In this document: one piece after another, positions 35,263-45,219 of the stretch
How positions within the stretch are numbered: position 1 is the first letter of the stretch
How the letters are laid out: each line of letters starts with the position of its first letter
DNA from: Chryseobacterium polytrichastri
GTDB lineage: Bacteria > Bacteroidota > Bacteroidia > Flavobacteriales > Weeksellaceae
Reading direction: 5' to 3'
DNA: 64,000 nucleotides
Assembly: GCF_900142445.1 (NCBI RefSeq)
Contig: NZ_FRAV01000022.1
Location: 26,827 to 90,826, forward strand
The notes under the pieces: generated by a model
What the model saw: only the letters and a program-made list of their open reading frames with translations
Databases searched by the model: none
Told to the model about the DNA's origin: nothing
Position numbers and translations under genes: made by a program

Positions 35263-36645
35263 ATGAATTTAAAACTACGATTGACCATCCTTAGTTTTCT
35301 TCAGTTTTTTGTCTGGGGAGCATGGCTTATTACGATGGCTAACTTTTGGTTCGGTACAAAACATTGGGATGGAACTCAGTTTGGAGCTGTTTTCGGAACA
35401 ATGGGGATCGCTTCCATTTTTATGCCGACCATTACTGGGATTATTGCCGACAGATGGGTGAATGCAGAACGAATTTTTTCCGTTTTACAAGTTCTTTACG
35501 GGGTTACACTTTTTATTTTACCACATACAGAAACCCCAAGCTCTTTTTACTTGATAATGCTTGTCGCAATGTGTTTTTATATGCCGACAATCGCTCTTGC
35601 AAACTCTATTTCTTATACGGTTTTGAAGAACAGTAATCTGGATGTTGTTAAAGATTTTCCTCCTATTCGTGTTTGGGGAACTATTGGATTTATTGTTGCC
35701 ATGTGGGTTACCAATCTTACAGGAAATAAAGCCACAGAAGGGCAATTTTATATTGGAGGAGTAGCAGCAATTATTTTGGGGATTTACGCATTAACTTTAC
35801 CTAAATGCCCGCCACAGAAATTAATAGATAAAAGCACTTCTATATTTGAACAATTAGGTCTGAATGCATTTAAGCTATTTACTAATTATAAAACGGCTTT
35901 ATTTTTCGGATTTTCGATGCTTTTGGGAGCTGCGTTACAGTTAACAAACGCTTACGGAGACGTATTTTTGAGTGAGTTTTCTCATTTTCCTAAATATGCA
36001 GAATCTTTTGTAGTTCAGAGATCAACGATTGTAATGTCCATTTCTCAGGTTTCTGAGACGCTATTTATTTTGGCGATTCCTTTCTTTTTAAAGAGATACG
36101 GAATTAAAAAGGTAATGTTAATTTCAATGTTTGCATGGGTTTTAAGATTTGGATTCTTTGCATACGGAACTCCGGAAGGATATGGTGTTTCATTAATCAT
36201 TTTATCTTGTATTGTTTACGGAATGGCTTTCGATTTCTTTAATATTTCGGGCTCTCTCTTCGTAGAAACAACAACGGATAAAAAACTTCGTTCTTCTGCA
36301 CAAGGGTTGTTTATGATGATGACCAATGGTTTTGGAGCTTATTTTGGAAGTAATCTTGCGGGTTGGGCAATTGATAAATTCTTCACGCATAAATTTGTAA
36401 ATGCTACAGAATTATCAACTTATTTGGATACAACGCCAAATAATCCTTCTTTTCTTGAGATCCTTAAAAACACCTTCAATTCTGCTGTAAATGCTGATGG
36501 AACTTTAACTTCTGCAGTAATGCTAAGAGACTGGACAAATATTTGGTTGGCTTTTGCAGCTTATGCTTTTGTATTAGCTATTCTTTTTGCTGTTTTATTT
36601 AAGCATGAACATAAACCTGAAGATGTTTCTTCAGTAAACCATTAA
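35263..36645 (+). CDS. NupG-type nucleoside:H+ symporter (MFS)
   Basis: The 460-aa inner-membrane transporter has about 12 helices. The start FLQFFVWGAWLITMANFW, the early FMPTITGIIADRWVNAERIF and the later SAQGLFMMMTNGFGAYFGS are typical of the nucleoside:H+ symporter (NHS) family. It probably imports nucleosides, which suits the udk salvage gene elsewhere in the window. It is downstream of, and probably co-transcribed with, the DUF151 gene. Confidence 0.9.
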   Translation: MNLKLRLTILSFLQFFVWGAWLITMANFWFGTKHWDGTQFGAVFGTMGIASIFMPTITGIIADRWVNAERIFSVLQVLYGVTLFILPHTETPSSFYLIMLVAMCFYMPTIALANSISYTVLKNSNLDVVKDFPPIRVWGTIGFIVAMWVTNLTGNKATEGQFYIGGVAAIILGIYALTLPKCPPQKLIDKSTSIFEQLGLNAFKLFTNYKTALFFGFSMLLGAALQLTNAYGDVFLSEFSHFPKYAESFVVQRSTIVMSISQVSETLFILAIPFFLKRYGIKKVMLISMFAWVLRFGFFAYGTPEGYGVSLIILSCIVYGMAFDFFNISGSLFVETTTDKKLRSSAQGLFMMMTNGFGAYFGSNLAGWAIDKFFTHKFVNATELSTYLDTTPNNPSFLEILKNTFNSAVNADGTLTSAVMLRDWTNIWLAFAAYAFVLAILFAVLFKHEHKPEDVSSVNH

Positions 36646-36670
36646 TTCAATAAATTAATTATTAAAATAC

Positions 36671-36701
36671 AAAATGCACTTTTGAGAAAAGGTGCATTTT
36701 T
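36671..36701 (+). terminator. terminator after the nucleoside permease gene
   Basis: Stem AAAATGCAC / GTGCATTTT with a T-rich tail. Confidence 0.88.
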
Positions 36702-36949
36702 CGTTTTTTCAAGTAGTCTTTTATAAATTTTACCGTTTTATAGTTCATATATATAATATTGTTAATATGGGCATTAAATATGGACGTAAAAACATAATGA
36801 ATTGATGAATGTTAATTTTTAATTAATTGATAAAAGTTTGTTTTTATTACGGAATGTTTAAAATTATAATCTTTATTTTGAAACTAACGATTGTTTGGAT
36901 GCGAATAATTTGTTTTTAAAACACACTGATATAAAGTGTGTTTTTTTTT
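36702..36949 (+). terminator. gap ending in a second strong terminator (36918-36949)
   Basis: 248 bases without a protein-coding frame. The end holds the hairpin AAACACACT / AGTGTGTTT followed by nine T, a complete terminator with no gene in front of it. It may end an unseen small RNA starting within this gap, or act as a backup for the permease transcript. Confidence 0.5.
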
Positions 36950-36971
36950 GTATTTTGGCACTTTAAGAATT

Positions 36972-37373
36972 ATGAAAAATATTCAGTTATTAGGATTGTT
37001 ATTGGTGGTTGTGGGTAGTTTTTTGCCCTTAGTCCACGTTCCGATTATAGGTAATTGGAATTACTGGAAGCTAGACCATTCTTTGGCCATTACCTGTTGG
37101 ATTCTTTCTGCAGGTGCCCTTTTTGGAATCGTGAATAACAGTGCGAAAATCGCAAGAACTTTTGCTGTTCTTTTAATTCTTTTATTCATTCTTAGTTTGA
37201 TTGCTGTTAAAGTTCAGTCTTTAGATTATTTCAGTTTTTTACCTTTTAAATCTTGGAGAGAAACTTTTGCAGGAGTAGTTAAATTAAAATGGGGTTGGGC
37301 AATTGAATTCCTAGGTGCTTTTATAATAATTTTAGCAAAAAATAATAAAGTAAATAACAAAACACAGATATGA
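36972..37373 (+). CDS. small four-helix membrane protein
   Basis: The 133-aa hydrophobic protein has four predicted membrane helices (IQLLGLLLVVVGSFLPLVHV first). I start it at the ATG at 36972 rather than the upstream 36936 codon, which lies inside the preceding terminator's T run. No recognised domain. Its last four bases (ATGA) overlap the next gene, so the two are coupled. Confidence 0.78.
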   Translation: MKNIQLLGLLLVVVGSFLPLVHVPIIGNWNYWKLDHSLAITCWILSAGALFGIVNNSAKIARTFAVLLILLFILSLIAVKVQSLDYFSFLPFKSWRETFAGVVKLKWGWAIEFLGAFIIILAKNNKVNNKTQI

Positions 37374-37819
37374 AGTACATAAAAACAATCTCCGTTGCAT
37401 TATTGTTTTTGAGTGTTTCTCAAATAGACGCTCAGAAAAAAACAACTGCTGATACTGCTAAAAAAGAAGCAACGCAGCAAAAACCTGTTGATAATCCTAC
37501 CAAATGTAGTAATATAAAGGAAGGTACATTTTTACGAATCAATTACCCAAAAAATCTTTGGTATATGACGGTAAAAGATAATGTGCAGACGGAATATTAT
37601 AATGATGGGAAAGATCATATAAAATCTAGTCTTGTTTTTGTGGATGACTGTAATTATAAGTTGATTGTTCTTGAAAAAACAGAGGAAGCAAACCGCATAA
37701 AAGTAGGAGATGTTTTCAGTAATAAAGTGATTGCAACGCAGGATAATTATATTAAAATTCAAAGTAAGATTGATAATGAACAATTTGATTTGGTTTTAAT
37801 AAAAGCAAAAACAAAATAA
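37370..37819 (+). CDS. exported hypothetical protein, 149 aa
   Basis: Signal peptide (SVALLFLSVSQIDAQ), then a Lys/Thr/Ala linker and a compact domain with two cysteines (NPTKCSNIKEG and VDDCNYKLIVLE) that could pair. The ATG overlaps the stop of the membrane-protein gene by four bases. I do not recognise the family. The conserved-looking FLRINYPKNLWYMTVKDN segment may define it. Confidence 0.78.
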   Translation: MKYIKTISVALLFLSVSQIDAQKKTTADTAKKEATQQKPVDNPTKCSNIKEGTFLRINYPKNLWYMTVKDNVQTEYYNDGKDHIKSSLVFVDDCNYKLIVLEKTEEANRIKVGDVFSNKVIATQDNYIKIQSKIDNEQFDLVLIKAKTK

Positions 37820-37868
37820 CAGAAAGCTTTACTATAAAGTTTAAAATAGAAAAAATAAAGATATACAC

Positions 37869-39047
37869 ATGAAAGAAGTATTCATCGTTTCTGCAGTAAG
37901 AACTCCAATGGGGAGTTTCTTAGGAAGTTTATCAACTGTTCCGGCTACAAAGTTAGGATCAGCTGCAGTAAAAGGAGCATTAGATAAAATTGGTCTAGAT
38001 CCTAAAAATGTTCAGGAAATCTATATGGGTAACGTATTACAGGCAGGTGAAGGACAGGCTCCGGCTCGTCAGGTTGCTTTAGGAGCGGGACTTTCCAATG
38101 AAACTATCGCTACAACGATTAATAAAGTTTGTGCTTCAGGAATGAAAGCAGTAAGTATGGCTGCACAGGCAATCAAAGCTGGTGATGCAGACGTAATTGT
38201 TGCTGGAGGTATGGAAAACATGTCTTCAGTTCCTCATTATTATAATGCAAGAAACGCTACAAAATTAGGAGACGTTAAAATGCAGGACGGAATGGTTCTA
38301 GACGGTCTTACAGACGTTTACAACAAAGTTCACATGGGAGTTTGTGCTGAAAAATGTGCAACTGACTATAATATTACAAGAGAAGAGCAAGATAATTTTG
38401 CAATAGAATCTTACAAAAGATCTGCAAAAGCATGGAGCGAAGGGAAATTTGCTGATGAGGTTGTTCCTGTATCAATTCCTCAAAGAAAAGGAGATCCAAT
38501 CATTTTCGCTGAAGATGAAGAATACAAAGCAGTAAAATTCGATAAACTCCCAACGCTTCCAACTGTATTTAAGAAAGAAGGAGGAACAGTAACTGCTGCT
38601 AATGCATCTACTTTAAATGATGGTGCTTCTGCATTAATTCTTGTTTCTAAAGAAAAAATGGAAGAACTAGGTCTTAAGCCTTTAGCAAGAATTGTTTCTT
38701 ATGCTGATGCTGCTCAAGAGCCTGAAAACTTTACTACAGCACCTGCAAAAGCGTTACCAATTGCTCTTAAAAAAGCTGGTTTAACACTTGCAGATATTGA
38801 TTTCTTCGAATTTAACGAAGCATTTTCTGTAGTAGGTTTAGCAAACAATAAGATCTTAGGATTGGATGCCGCTAAAGTAAACGTAAACGGAGGAGCGGTA
38901 GCGCTAGGACACCCACTGGGAAGTTCAGGTTCTAGAATCATTGTTACTTTAATCAATGTTTTAAAACAAAATAATGCAAAATATGGTGCTGCAGCGATCT
39001 GTAATGGAGGCGGTGGTGCATCTGCAATTGTTATTGAGAATTTATAA
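37869..39047 (+). CDS. acetyl-CoA C-acetyltransferase (thiolase)
   Basis: Condenses two acetyl-CoA or cleaves 3-ketoacyl-CoA. The 392-aa protein has the acyl-accepting cysteine in NKVCASGMK (C88), the histidine in ALGHPLGSSG (H348) and the second cysteine in ICNGGGGASA (C378): the complete thiolase triad. Length and motifs fit the biosynthetic AtoB/PhaA type, the first step of the mevalonate route, though a degradative role is equally possible. Single gene. Confidence 0.94.
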   Translation: MKEVFIVSAVRTPMGSFLGSLSTVPATKLGSAAVKGALDKIGLDPKNVQEIYMGNVLQAGEGQAPARQVALGAGLSNETIATTINKVCASGMKAVSMAAQAIKAGDADVIVAGGMENMSSVPHYYNARNATKLGDVKMQDGMVLDGLTDVYNKVHMGVCAEKCATDYNITREEQDNFAIESYKRSAKAWSEGKFADEVVPVSIPQRKGDPIIFAEDEEYKAVKFDKLPTLPTVFKKEGGTVTAANASTLNDGASALILVSKEKMEELGLKPLARIVSYADAAQEPENFTTAPAKALPIALKKAGLTLADIDFFEFNEAFSVVGLANNKILGLDAAKVNVNGGAVALGHPLGSSGSRIIVTLINVLKQNNAKYGAAAICNGGGGASAIVIENL

Positions 39048-39070
39048 TACTTTTTAAAGTATATTTACAG

Positions 39071-39127
39071 CCATTAAGGATTTGATAATTTTTTTAAATT
39101 GTTATCAATTTCTTAATGGTTTTTTTA
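39071..39127 (+). terminator. terminator after the thiolase gene
   Basis: Long two-part stem: CCATTAAG / CTTAATGG outside, TGATAA / TTATCA inside, then seven T. Confidence 0.85.
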
Positions 39128-39154
39128 TTTTTGCTAAACTAATACTTATTATAA

Positions 39155-40645
39155 ATGTCTGAAACAGGGAATAAACCTTCACAAAATATTAAGAATAATC
39201 CAAAGATTATGAAAGCTTGGGCAGTCTATGACTGGGCTAATTCTGTTTATTCTTTAGTAATTACCTCTACTATTTTTCCAATTTATTACTCCATTCTTAC
39301 CACTGCGTATGAAAAGAAAGAATATATAGCGGAAACAAAAAAATGGATTGATGTGCCGGTAAGGCACATGATCAAGATCTTCGGAAAAGAATATCAGCCG
39401 GATGCGGTGTACGGATATTCATTAACGATATCTTTCTTTATCGTCGTTTTATTGTCACCATTTTTATCTTCTTTAGCAGATACTATTGGTAATAAAAAAT
39501 CATTCTTACAGTTTTTCTGTTACCTGGGAGCTACCTCTTGTATGGGATTGGCGATGTTCACAGGAATGCACAATGTCTTTCTGGGATTGCTATTTAGTAT
39601 CACAGCAAGTGTAGGATTTTGGGGAAGTTTGGTGTTTTATAATTCCTTTTTACCGGATATTGCGACACGGGATAAACAGGATGCGTTGTCTGCAAAAGGA
39701 TATGTTTACGGATATATTGGCTCAGTAGTGTTGGTGGTTTTATGTTTGGTATTGATCCAGGTTTTTGCAAAAGGAGCTGCACAGCAATTGTTATTTACAA
39801 GAATTAGTTTCTTATTAACAGGTGCTTGGTGGTTTGGATTTTCTCAATATACTTTCAAGCATCTGCCTCAATTTGGGGATGTTAAAGAGAAATTACCTAA
39901 AGATCTTGTTTTATTAAACTATAAGAACATCTTCAAAAAGCATGAAGATCAAGGAGGTTTCTTCGAGGTATTTAAAGATAATATCAGCTTTTATAAAGAC
40001 ATTGCAAAAGAAAGTTTTCATGAACTTTTCAAAGCAGGAAACTTATTATTTAAGGATAGAAATCTAAAATTCTTCCTGTCAAGTTTCTTTTTCTACAGTG
40101 TAGGAATGCAAACTATTTTCTTAATGGCAACATTATTTGGGAAAAGTGAGATCAACCTGGCACAGGATAAATTGATCGGAACGCTTTTGGTTATTCAGAT
40201 TGAAGCGATTATTGGAGCGGTTATATTCTCAAGATTATCTAAAAAAATAGGAAACAGAAATGTGATTTCAATTGCTATTATATTATGGATCGTGGCATGT
40301 TTATGGGCATTTTTCCTTAATAAAGAAAACCCTACAGTAGAGTATCAGTTCTACGGAGTTGCTGCAGTGGTAGGTTTGGTAATGGGAGGTCTTCAGGCAA
40401 TGTCTAGATCTACCTATTCAAAACTTTTACCGGAAGATTCAATGGAGAATACAACGTTTTTCAGCTTCTATGATGTGTTGGAAAAGTTGGCTATTATTTT
40501 AGGGACGTTCATCTTTGCAACATTAATTGAGCATTTTAATAACATGCGTATTGCAGCACTTTCTATGACACTATTCTTTGCAATAGGTCTTGTTCTAATT
40601 CGTTTTATGAAAGTAAAAATGATGAAAGATAGAGATACATTATAA
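39155..40645 (+). CDS. MFS transporter of the UMF1 (Atg22-like) family
   Basis: The 496-aa inner-membrane protein has about 12 helices. The UMF1 signature AWAVYDWANSVYSLVITSTI lies near the N-terminus, and FYNSFLPDIATRDKQDALSA and MGGLQAMSRSTYSKLLPE later. The yeast relative Atg22 exports amino acids from the vacuole; the bacterial substrate is unknown. Single gene with a terminator. Confidence 0.9.
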   Translation: MSETGNKPSQNIKNNPKIMKAWAVYDWANSVYSLVITSTIFPIYYSILTTAYEKKEYIAETKKWIDVPVRHMIKIFGKEYQPDAVYGYSLTISFFIVVLLSPFLSSLADTIGNKKSFLQFFCYLGATSCMGLAMFTGMHNVFLGLLFSITASVGFWGSLVFYNSFLPDIATRDKQDALSAKGYVYGYIGSVVLVVLCLVLIQVFAKGAAQQLLFTRISFLLTGAWWFGFSQYTFKHLPQFGDVKEKLPKDLVLLNYKNIFKKHEDQGGFFEVFKDNISFYKDIAKESFHELFKAGNLLFKDRNLKFFLSSFFFYSVGMQTIFLMATLFGKSEINLAQDKLIGTLLVIQIEAIIGAVIFSRLSKKIGNRNVISIAIILWIVACLWAFFLNKENPTVEYQFYGVAAVVGLVMGGLQAMSRSTYSKLLPEDSMENTTFFSFYDVLEKLAIILGTFIFATLIEHFNNMRIAALSMTLFFAIGLVLIRFMKVKMMKDRDTL

Positions 40646-40663
40646 TTAATTATAAAAATTTTT

Positions 40664-40695
40664 AAAAGCCATTAAAGTAATTTAATGGCTTTTTT
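40664..40695 (+). terminator. terminator after the UMF1 gene
   Basis: Stem AAAAGCCATTAAA / TTTAATGGCTTTT. The next 300 bases to 40994 hold no gene, only the promoter of the GHMP kinase at the end. Confidence 0.9.
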
Positions 40696-40941
40696 GTTTC
40701 CAAAATATAGTCAAACTAACCTCCTTTTTCGTAAATGATAATCAGAAAGCACCTAATTTCTATATAGATTCAAACTTAAATCATGAATTGCTAAAGCAAT
40801 AATTTAGAGATAATTAATAATAAAAGCTTGATAGCATTTAGTTTTTTTGCTACCTTTAAGAGAGATATGCTGCTTTTTATGATATAATTAAAAGATAAGT
40901 CCCAATTTTCTGTTAAAATAAGTTATAATTCGGCTTAGATT

Positions 40942-40974
40942 TTGCTTATATTGAACAGAATAATTTTAACTTTG
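40942..40974 (+). promoter_or_regulatory. promoter of the GHMP kinase gene
   Basis: TTG at 40942-40944, 22 bases, TAACTTTG at 40967-40974, 20 bases before the ATG at 40995. Confidence 0.6.
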
Positions 40975-40994
40975 CAAAAAAGATTTATTATATA

Positions 40995-41921
40995 ATGACA
41001 AACCCTTTATTTTACGCAAAAATTCTTTTGTTCGGGGAATACGGAATCATTGAAGATTCCCAAGGTTTGACATTGCCTTATAGTTTCTATAAAGGCACCC
41101 TTAAGTTCTCAACATTAGATTCTGATTTTGAAAAAAAGTCTAATGAACACCTTACAAAGTACGCAGATTATTTACTGAATTTAGAAGTTCCGGAAGGCTT
41201 TGAAATTAATGTTTCAAAATTTAAGGAGGAGATTTCTGAAGGTTTATTCTTCGACAGTAATATTCCACAAGGATACGGAGTTGGGAGTTCAGGCGCTTTA
41301 GTAGCCGCTATTTTCGAACGTTATTCAATTAAAAAACGTAATCCTGAAAATATTTCTAAAGATGAATTAAAAAGTCTAAGAAGTGTTTTTGGACTGATGG
41401 AAAGTTATTTCCATGGAAAAAGCTCTGGAATTGATCCACTTATCTGCTACATGAATCTTCCTATTCTTATTGAAAGCAAAGAAAGTGTAGATAAAGTATC
41501 CATTCCTAGAAGCCAGGAAGGTAAAGGAGCCATTTTCTTAATTGATTCTGGAATGACAGGTGAAACCGGACCAATGGTTCAGATTTTCTTTGAAAAAATG
41601 AAGACAGAAGGTTTCCGTAAAACATTGAAAGAAGAGTTTATCCGTTATAATAACGCTTGTATAGAGGCTTTCCTTAAAAAAGATATGAATCCTTTCTTTA
41701 GGAATTTAAAGAAACTTTCTCATTGGGCATACGAACATTTCCGTCCGATGATTCCTGAAAGTATTTTTAATGTCTGGAAAAAAGGCTTGGATTCTAATGC
41801 GTATTACCTAAAACTTTGTGGAAGCGGAGGTGGAGGTTATATTTTAGGTTTCACTAAAGACTACGAAAAAGCTGAGAAAATGCTTGATGGCTTCCATAAA
41901 GAAGTGATTTACAGATTTTAA
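40995..41921 (+). CDS. GHMP kinase, probably mevalonate kinase
   Basis: Phosphorylates mevalonate in isoprenoid synthesis, judging by family features. The 308-aa protein has the start AKILLFGEYGI, the ATP-binding GHMP motif GYGVGSSGALVA (93-104), SYFHGKSSGIDPL with the catalytic aspartate, and LCGSGGGGYILG at the C-terminus. These fit mevalonate kinase better than galacto- or homoserine kinase. It precedes a UbiA-type prenyltransferase by 11 bases, which agrees with an isoprenoid role. Confidence 0.85.
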   Translation: MTNPLFYAKILLFGEYGIIEDSQGLTLPYSFYKGTLKFSTLDSDFEKKSNEHLTKYADYLLNLEVPEGFEINVSKFKEEISEGLFFDSNIPQGYGVGSSGALVAAIFERYSIKKRNPENISKDELKSLRSVFGLMESYFHGKSSGIDPLICYMNLPILIESKESVDKVSIPRSQEGKGAIFLIDSGMTGETGPMVQIFFEKMKTEGFRKTLKEEFIRYNNACIEAFLKKDMNPFFRNLKKLSHWAYEHFRPMIPESIFNVWKKGLDSNAYYLKLCGSGGGGYILGFTKDYEKAEKMLDGFHKEVIYRF

Positions 41922-41932
41922 TTGGATTGGGA

Positions 41933-42862
41933 ATGAATTCTGAAAAAGAAAATTTCCAAGAAAAGAACTTTGTCTCAAAATCTTTAATTTATAGATTTTC
42001 ACAATTCGTGGGCTTTCTTTTGGGCGCACGATTTTTTGTAGCTATTCTGCTTACTTTTGCACTCTATGTCTCTACCTTTTTCTTGTTTAATCAAGATGAA
42101 AGTTTCAGGAAATTTGTCTTCGATTTTAGGGTTCACGGCATTATTTTTTGTACGGTTTTAACCATTTTGGCGGGAGGAATTATTAATCAATTCTACGATT
42201 TTGAAAAAGATCATATCGTAAAACCTTTCCGAACAAGAATTCAAAGCTTCATAAAACAGAAATATTTTCTCTATGCTTATTTATTTTTAAGCATTATTTC
42301 GTTAGGAGTTGCATGGACAATTTCACATAATGTGTTTGCTTTTTTTGTAGTTTACCAGTTTTTTATGTGGTTCTATAGCCATAAATTAAGCCGGATTTTA
42401 ATCCTCAATAACCTCACTTTTGTGAGCCTTACCCTATATCCTTTTTTTGGAATGATGGTGTATTATGAGACCTTTTCAAAGAAGGTTCTTTTGATGGCGA
42501 TCTTCCTTTTTCTTATTCTTTTATGCATTGATATTGTAAAAGACACCCTTACAAAAAGTGTAGATAAAGCCTTTGGATATACCACAATTCCTAATTACTT
42601 TAAGACTAAAACAACAAAAGGAATCATTATTTTTTTGATGATTATTACGATGACAGTTTCAATGAAATTGATTCTTAAAACGGGAATTTCAGGATTTATG
42701 GCCTATTATTTCTCTGGCGGATTGTTTGTATTCGTACTTTGTATTTATCTGCTCTTAAATTCTTCAAGAAAAAGTAATTTTCTGACCATTAATATATTAA
42801 GACTTTGGGTTTTTGTTGGAATCATTGCGATGCTGTTAAACGGAATTGAAGGTAAAATATAG
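41933..42862 (+). CDS. UbiA-family prenyltransferase
   Basis: The 309-aa integral membrane protein has about eight helices. Two aspartate-rich motifs mark the UbiA superfamily: NQFYDFEKDHIVKPFR (first) and DIVKDTLTKSVDKAFG (second). They hold Mg2+ and the prenyl diphosphate. A TTG two codons upstream (41927) is an alternative start; I use the ATG at 41933. The aromatic or lipid acceptor cannot be told; geranylgeranylglycerol-phosphate synthase-like or menaquinone enzymes are options. It is in an operon with the GHMP kinase. Confidence 0.87.
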   Translation: MNSEKENFQEKNFVSKSLIYRFSQFVGFLLGARFFVAILLTFALYVSTFFLFNQDESFRKFVFDFRVHGIIFCTVLTILAGGIINQFYDFEKDHIVKPFRTRIQSFIKQKYFLYAYLFLSIISLGVAWTISHNVFAFFVVYQFFMWFYSHKLSRILILNNLTFVSLTLYPFFGMMVYYETFSKKVLLMAIFLFLILLCIDIVKDTLTKSVDKAFGYTTIPNYFKTKTTKGIIIFLMIITMTVSMKLILKTGISGFMAYYFSGGLFVFVLCIYLLLNSSRKSNFLTINILRLWVFVGIIAMLLNGIEGKI

Positions 42863-42871
42863 AAGAAAATA

Positions 42872-42903
42872 TTGTAAAAAGATTAAGGTTATCATTACCT
42901 TTG
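42872..42903 (+). promoter_or_regulatory. promoter of the proline dehydrogenase gene
   Basis: TTG at 42872-42874, 21 bases, TACCTTTG at 42896-42903, 24 bases before the ATG. Confidence 0.65.
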
Positions 42904-42927
42904 CAAAACTAAATTTAATATAAAGGA

Positions 42928-44097
42928 ATGCCCATTTTTAACGATACTAAAGTTGCATTTGCAGACAAGTCTGATGCACAGTTAAGAAAAGCGTACTGGA
43001 TGTTCAAAATGATTGAACAGCCCGCTCTTACAAGTCTTGGAACTTCTATCCTTAATTTCACTGTTCATAATAATTTCCCTTTCGTTACCGGAATTGTAAA
43101 AAACACTTTGTTTGACCAATTTTGTGGTGGAGAAACGCGTGAAGAAAGCATGAAAGCAGTGAAACAACTCTTTAAAAGAGGAGTAGGAAGTATTTTCGAT
43201 TACTCAATTGAAGGTAAAGAAGACGAAGAAACATTTGATGCTGTCTGTAAAGAAATTAAAGATATTGTACGATTTTCTGTAGGAAATCCTGCGATTCCTT
43301 TTATTGTTTTTAAGCCTACTGCGTTTGGTAGAATTGATTTGTATGAAGCCGTTGGAAAGAATGCAGAGCTCACATCAAGCCAAAAAGAAGAGTGGGAAAG
43401 GGTGGTGAAAAGATTCGATGAAGTGTGTAAACTTTGCCATGAACACGACAAAAAAGTAATGGTAGATGCTGAGGAAACCTGGATGCAGGATGCAGCTGAT
43501 CACTTATGTGAAGAGATGATGGAGAAATATAATCAGGAAAAACCAATCGTTTGGAATACCATCCAAATGTATAGAACCGGTAGATTGGAATACATGGAAG
43601 AGAATCTTCAAAGAGCCAGAGAAAAGAATTATTTCATTGGCTATAAGATCGTTCGCGGTGCTTACATGGAGAAAGAAAGAGCAAGAGCAGCAGAGAAAGG
43701 TTATGCTGATCCTATTCAGCCCAACAAAGATGCTTCAGACAAAAATTACAACTCAGGTATTGATTTTGTAATGAATCATTTAGATAAAGTTTCAGCGTTT
43801 TTTGGAACTCATAATGAGATCTCTTCTGAGCTGATTATGGATAAAATGAAAGCCAAATCTCTTGACAATAACAATCCACACATTTACTTCGGACAATTGT
43901 ATGGGATGAGTGATAATATCACGTTTTACTTGTCTGATAAAGGATATAATGCAGCAAAATATCTCCCTTACGGACCTGTAAAAGATGTCGTTCCTTATCT
44001 TACGAGAAGAGCTAGAGAAAACACTTCTGTAGCAGGGCAAACAGGAAGAGAGCTAGGTCTTATTCAGAAAGAACTAAATCGAAGAAAGAGCAAATAA
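42928..44097 (+). CDS. proline dehydrogenase
   Basis: FAD enzyme that oxidises proline to pyrroline-5-carboxylate. The 389-aa monofunctional protein has a TIM barrel with KVMVDAEETWMQDAADHL, YKIVRGAYMEKERARAAEKG, FFGTHNEISSELIM and YLPYGPVKDVVPYLTRRARE, all conserved in PRODH. No fused aldehyde dehydrogenase domain follows. Single gene. Confidence 0.95.
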   Translation: MPIFNDTKVAFADKSDAQLRKAYWMFKMIEQPALTSLGTSILNFTVHNNFPFVTGIVKNTLFDQFCGGETREESMKAVKQLFKRGVGSIFDYSIEGKEDEETFDAVCKEIKDIVRFSVGNPAIPFIVFKPTAFGRIDLYEAVGKNAELTSSQKEEWERVVKRFDEVCKLCHEHDKKVMVDAEETWMQDAADHLCEEMMEKYNQEKPIVWNTIQMYRTGRLEYMEENLQRAREKNYFIGYKIVRGAYMEKERARAAEKGYADPIQPNKDASDKNYNSGIDFVMNHLDKVSAFFGTHNEISSELIMDKMKAKSLDNNNPHIYFGQLYGMSDNITFYLSDKGYNAAKYLPYGPVKDVVPYLTRRARENTSVAGQTGRELGLIQKELNRRKSK

Positions 44098-44115
44098 GTT
44101 TATACTTTATATACA

Positions 44116-44149
44116 AAATACCTTCCAATAGCTGGGAGGTATTTTTTTT
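44116..44149 (+). terminator. terminator after the proline dehydrogenase gene
   Basis: Stem AATACCTTCC / GGGAGGTATT with eight T. Confidence 0.9.
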
Positions 44150-44329
44150 GTTTTTATATTGTAAATAGATAGCTAATTTAAGAATATGATAATATAGATT
44201 CAATAAAATTAAATTTATATTGTGAATTAATTATTCTTTTTGTAACTTAGTTGTATAACCTTGAAAAAGCAATGAAATGAGTAGATCATTTTAATCGTAA
44301 TAGCTGAAAAATATAAAGCAATAGCTTTA

Positions 44330-45219
44330 GTTTTCTTCTTCAAATATTTTTTAGCCTGATCATTTTCTTTGATCAGGTTTTTTAGGGCTTAAAATTCTCA
44401 AATTTTATGTTTTAATATGCCAAAGTGATGATTACGATGTAACGATCTGTATTCAGTTAATTGCCAGTGGTTTCATTGTTGGAATTTTCTAATCGCTGAG
44501 AATCGGATATTTTTCTCAAAGTTATACATAGATACTATAAAAAGGTTTCTGAGAGCCCAATTTTGAGGCTTCAATTTCTGTATTATTGGGTAATACAATC
44601 TCCATTTTTGTTCATCTTTATAAAAAGATTCGGAAGGCAAAATTTGATTTTAACTTCGATTTTCCGAATATTTTTTAGCTGGATTTTTATCCTTTGATTA
44701 GGTTTTTTGGATACTATAAAGGCTTCTCAATAGCAGTTTTTGAGCTTCAAATTCGCTGAAATTTTCCTTTTTATATCATCTTAAAAGAATTTAGAGGCGA
44801 AAAATTGGGTTTTAATTTCTCTTTTTCAAATGTTTTTTAGTCGAATTTTTATCTTTTGATTAGGTTTTTAGATACTATAAAAGGTTACTGAGAACTCTTT
44901 TTTGAGACTTCAAATTTTGTATCATTGGTACTAAAATCTCCATCTTTATTTCATTATTGTAGAAGAATTCGGAAGGCAAAATTCGATTTTGATTTCTCTT
45001 TTTTGAGTATTTTTTAGCTGGATTTTTATTCTTTGATTGGGTTTTTAGGACGCTATAAAAGGTTCTTGAGGGTTCTTTTTTGATGCTTTAATTTCTAAAT
45101 TATTAGTACTAAAATCATCATTTTATCCATCAAAGTAAAAGGTTCGGAAGAGAAAAATTAGGTTTTAATTTCTCATTTCCAAATATTATTAGCATGGTTA
45201 TTTTCTTAGATTTGGTCTT
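44330..45219 (-). pseudogene. decayed array of copies of the 3' half of the XRE regulator gene
   Basis: A block of about 890 bases without usable frames. From 44337 to about 44650 it is a degenerate copy of 45179-45500, the end of the regulator gene (shared words include TTTTAGGGCT, TCTAATCGC...GAGAATCGGATATTTTT and AGATTCGGAAGG). Three shorter degenerate copies follow with a period of 160-180 bases. They start at about 44711, 44871 and 45051, each with CTATAAA...GG near its start, TCGGAAG or a variant in the middle and TTTTTAG...TTTGATT...GGTTTTT at the junction. The intact gene's own copy follows at 45375. Copies carry many stops and shifts. Confidence 0.72.

Noticed and set aside
36936..36971. 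12-residue N-terminal extension of the small membrane protein
   Set aside because: It would start in the T run of the preceding terminator.
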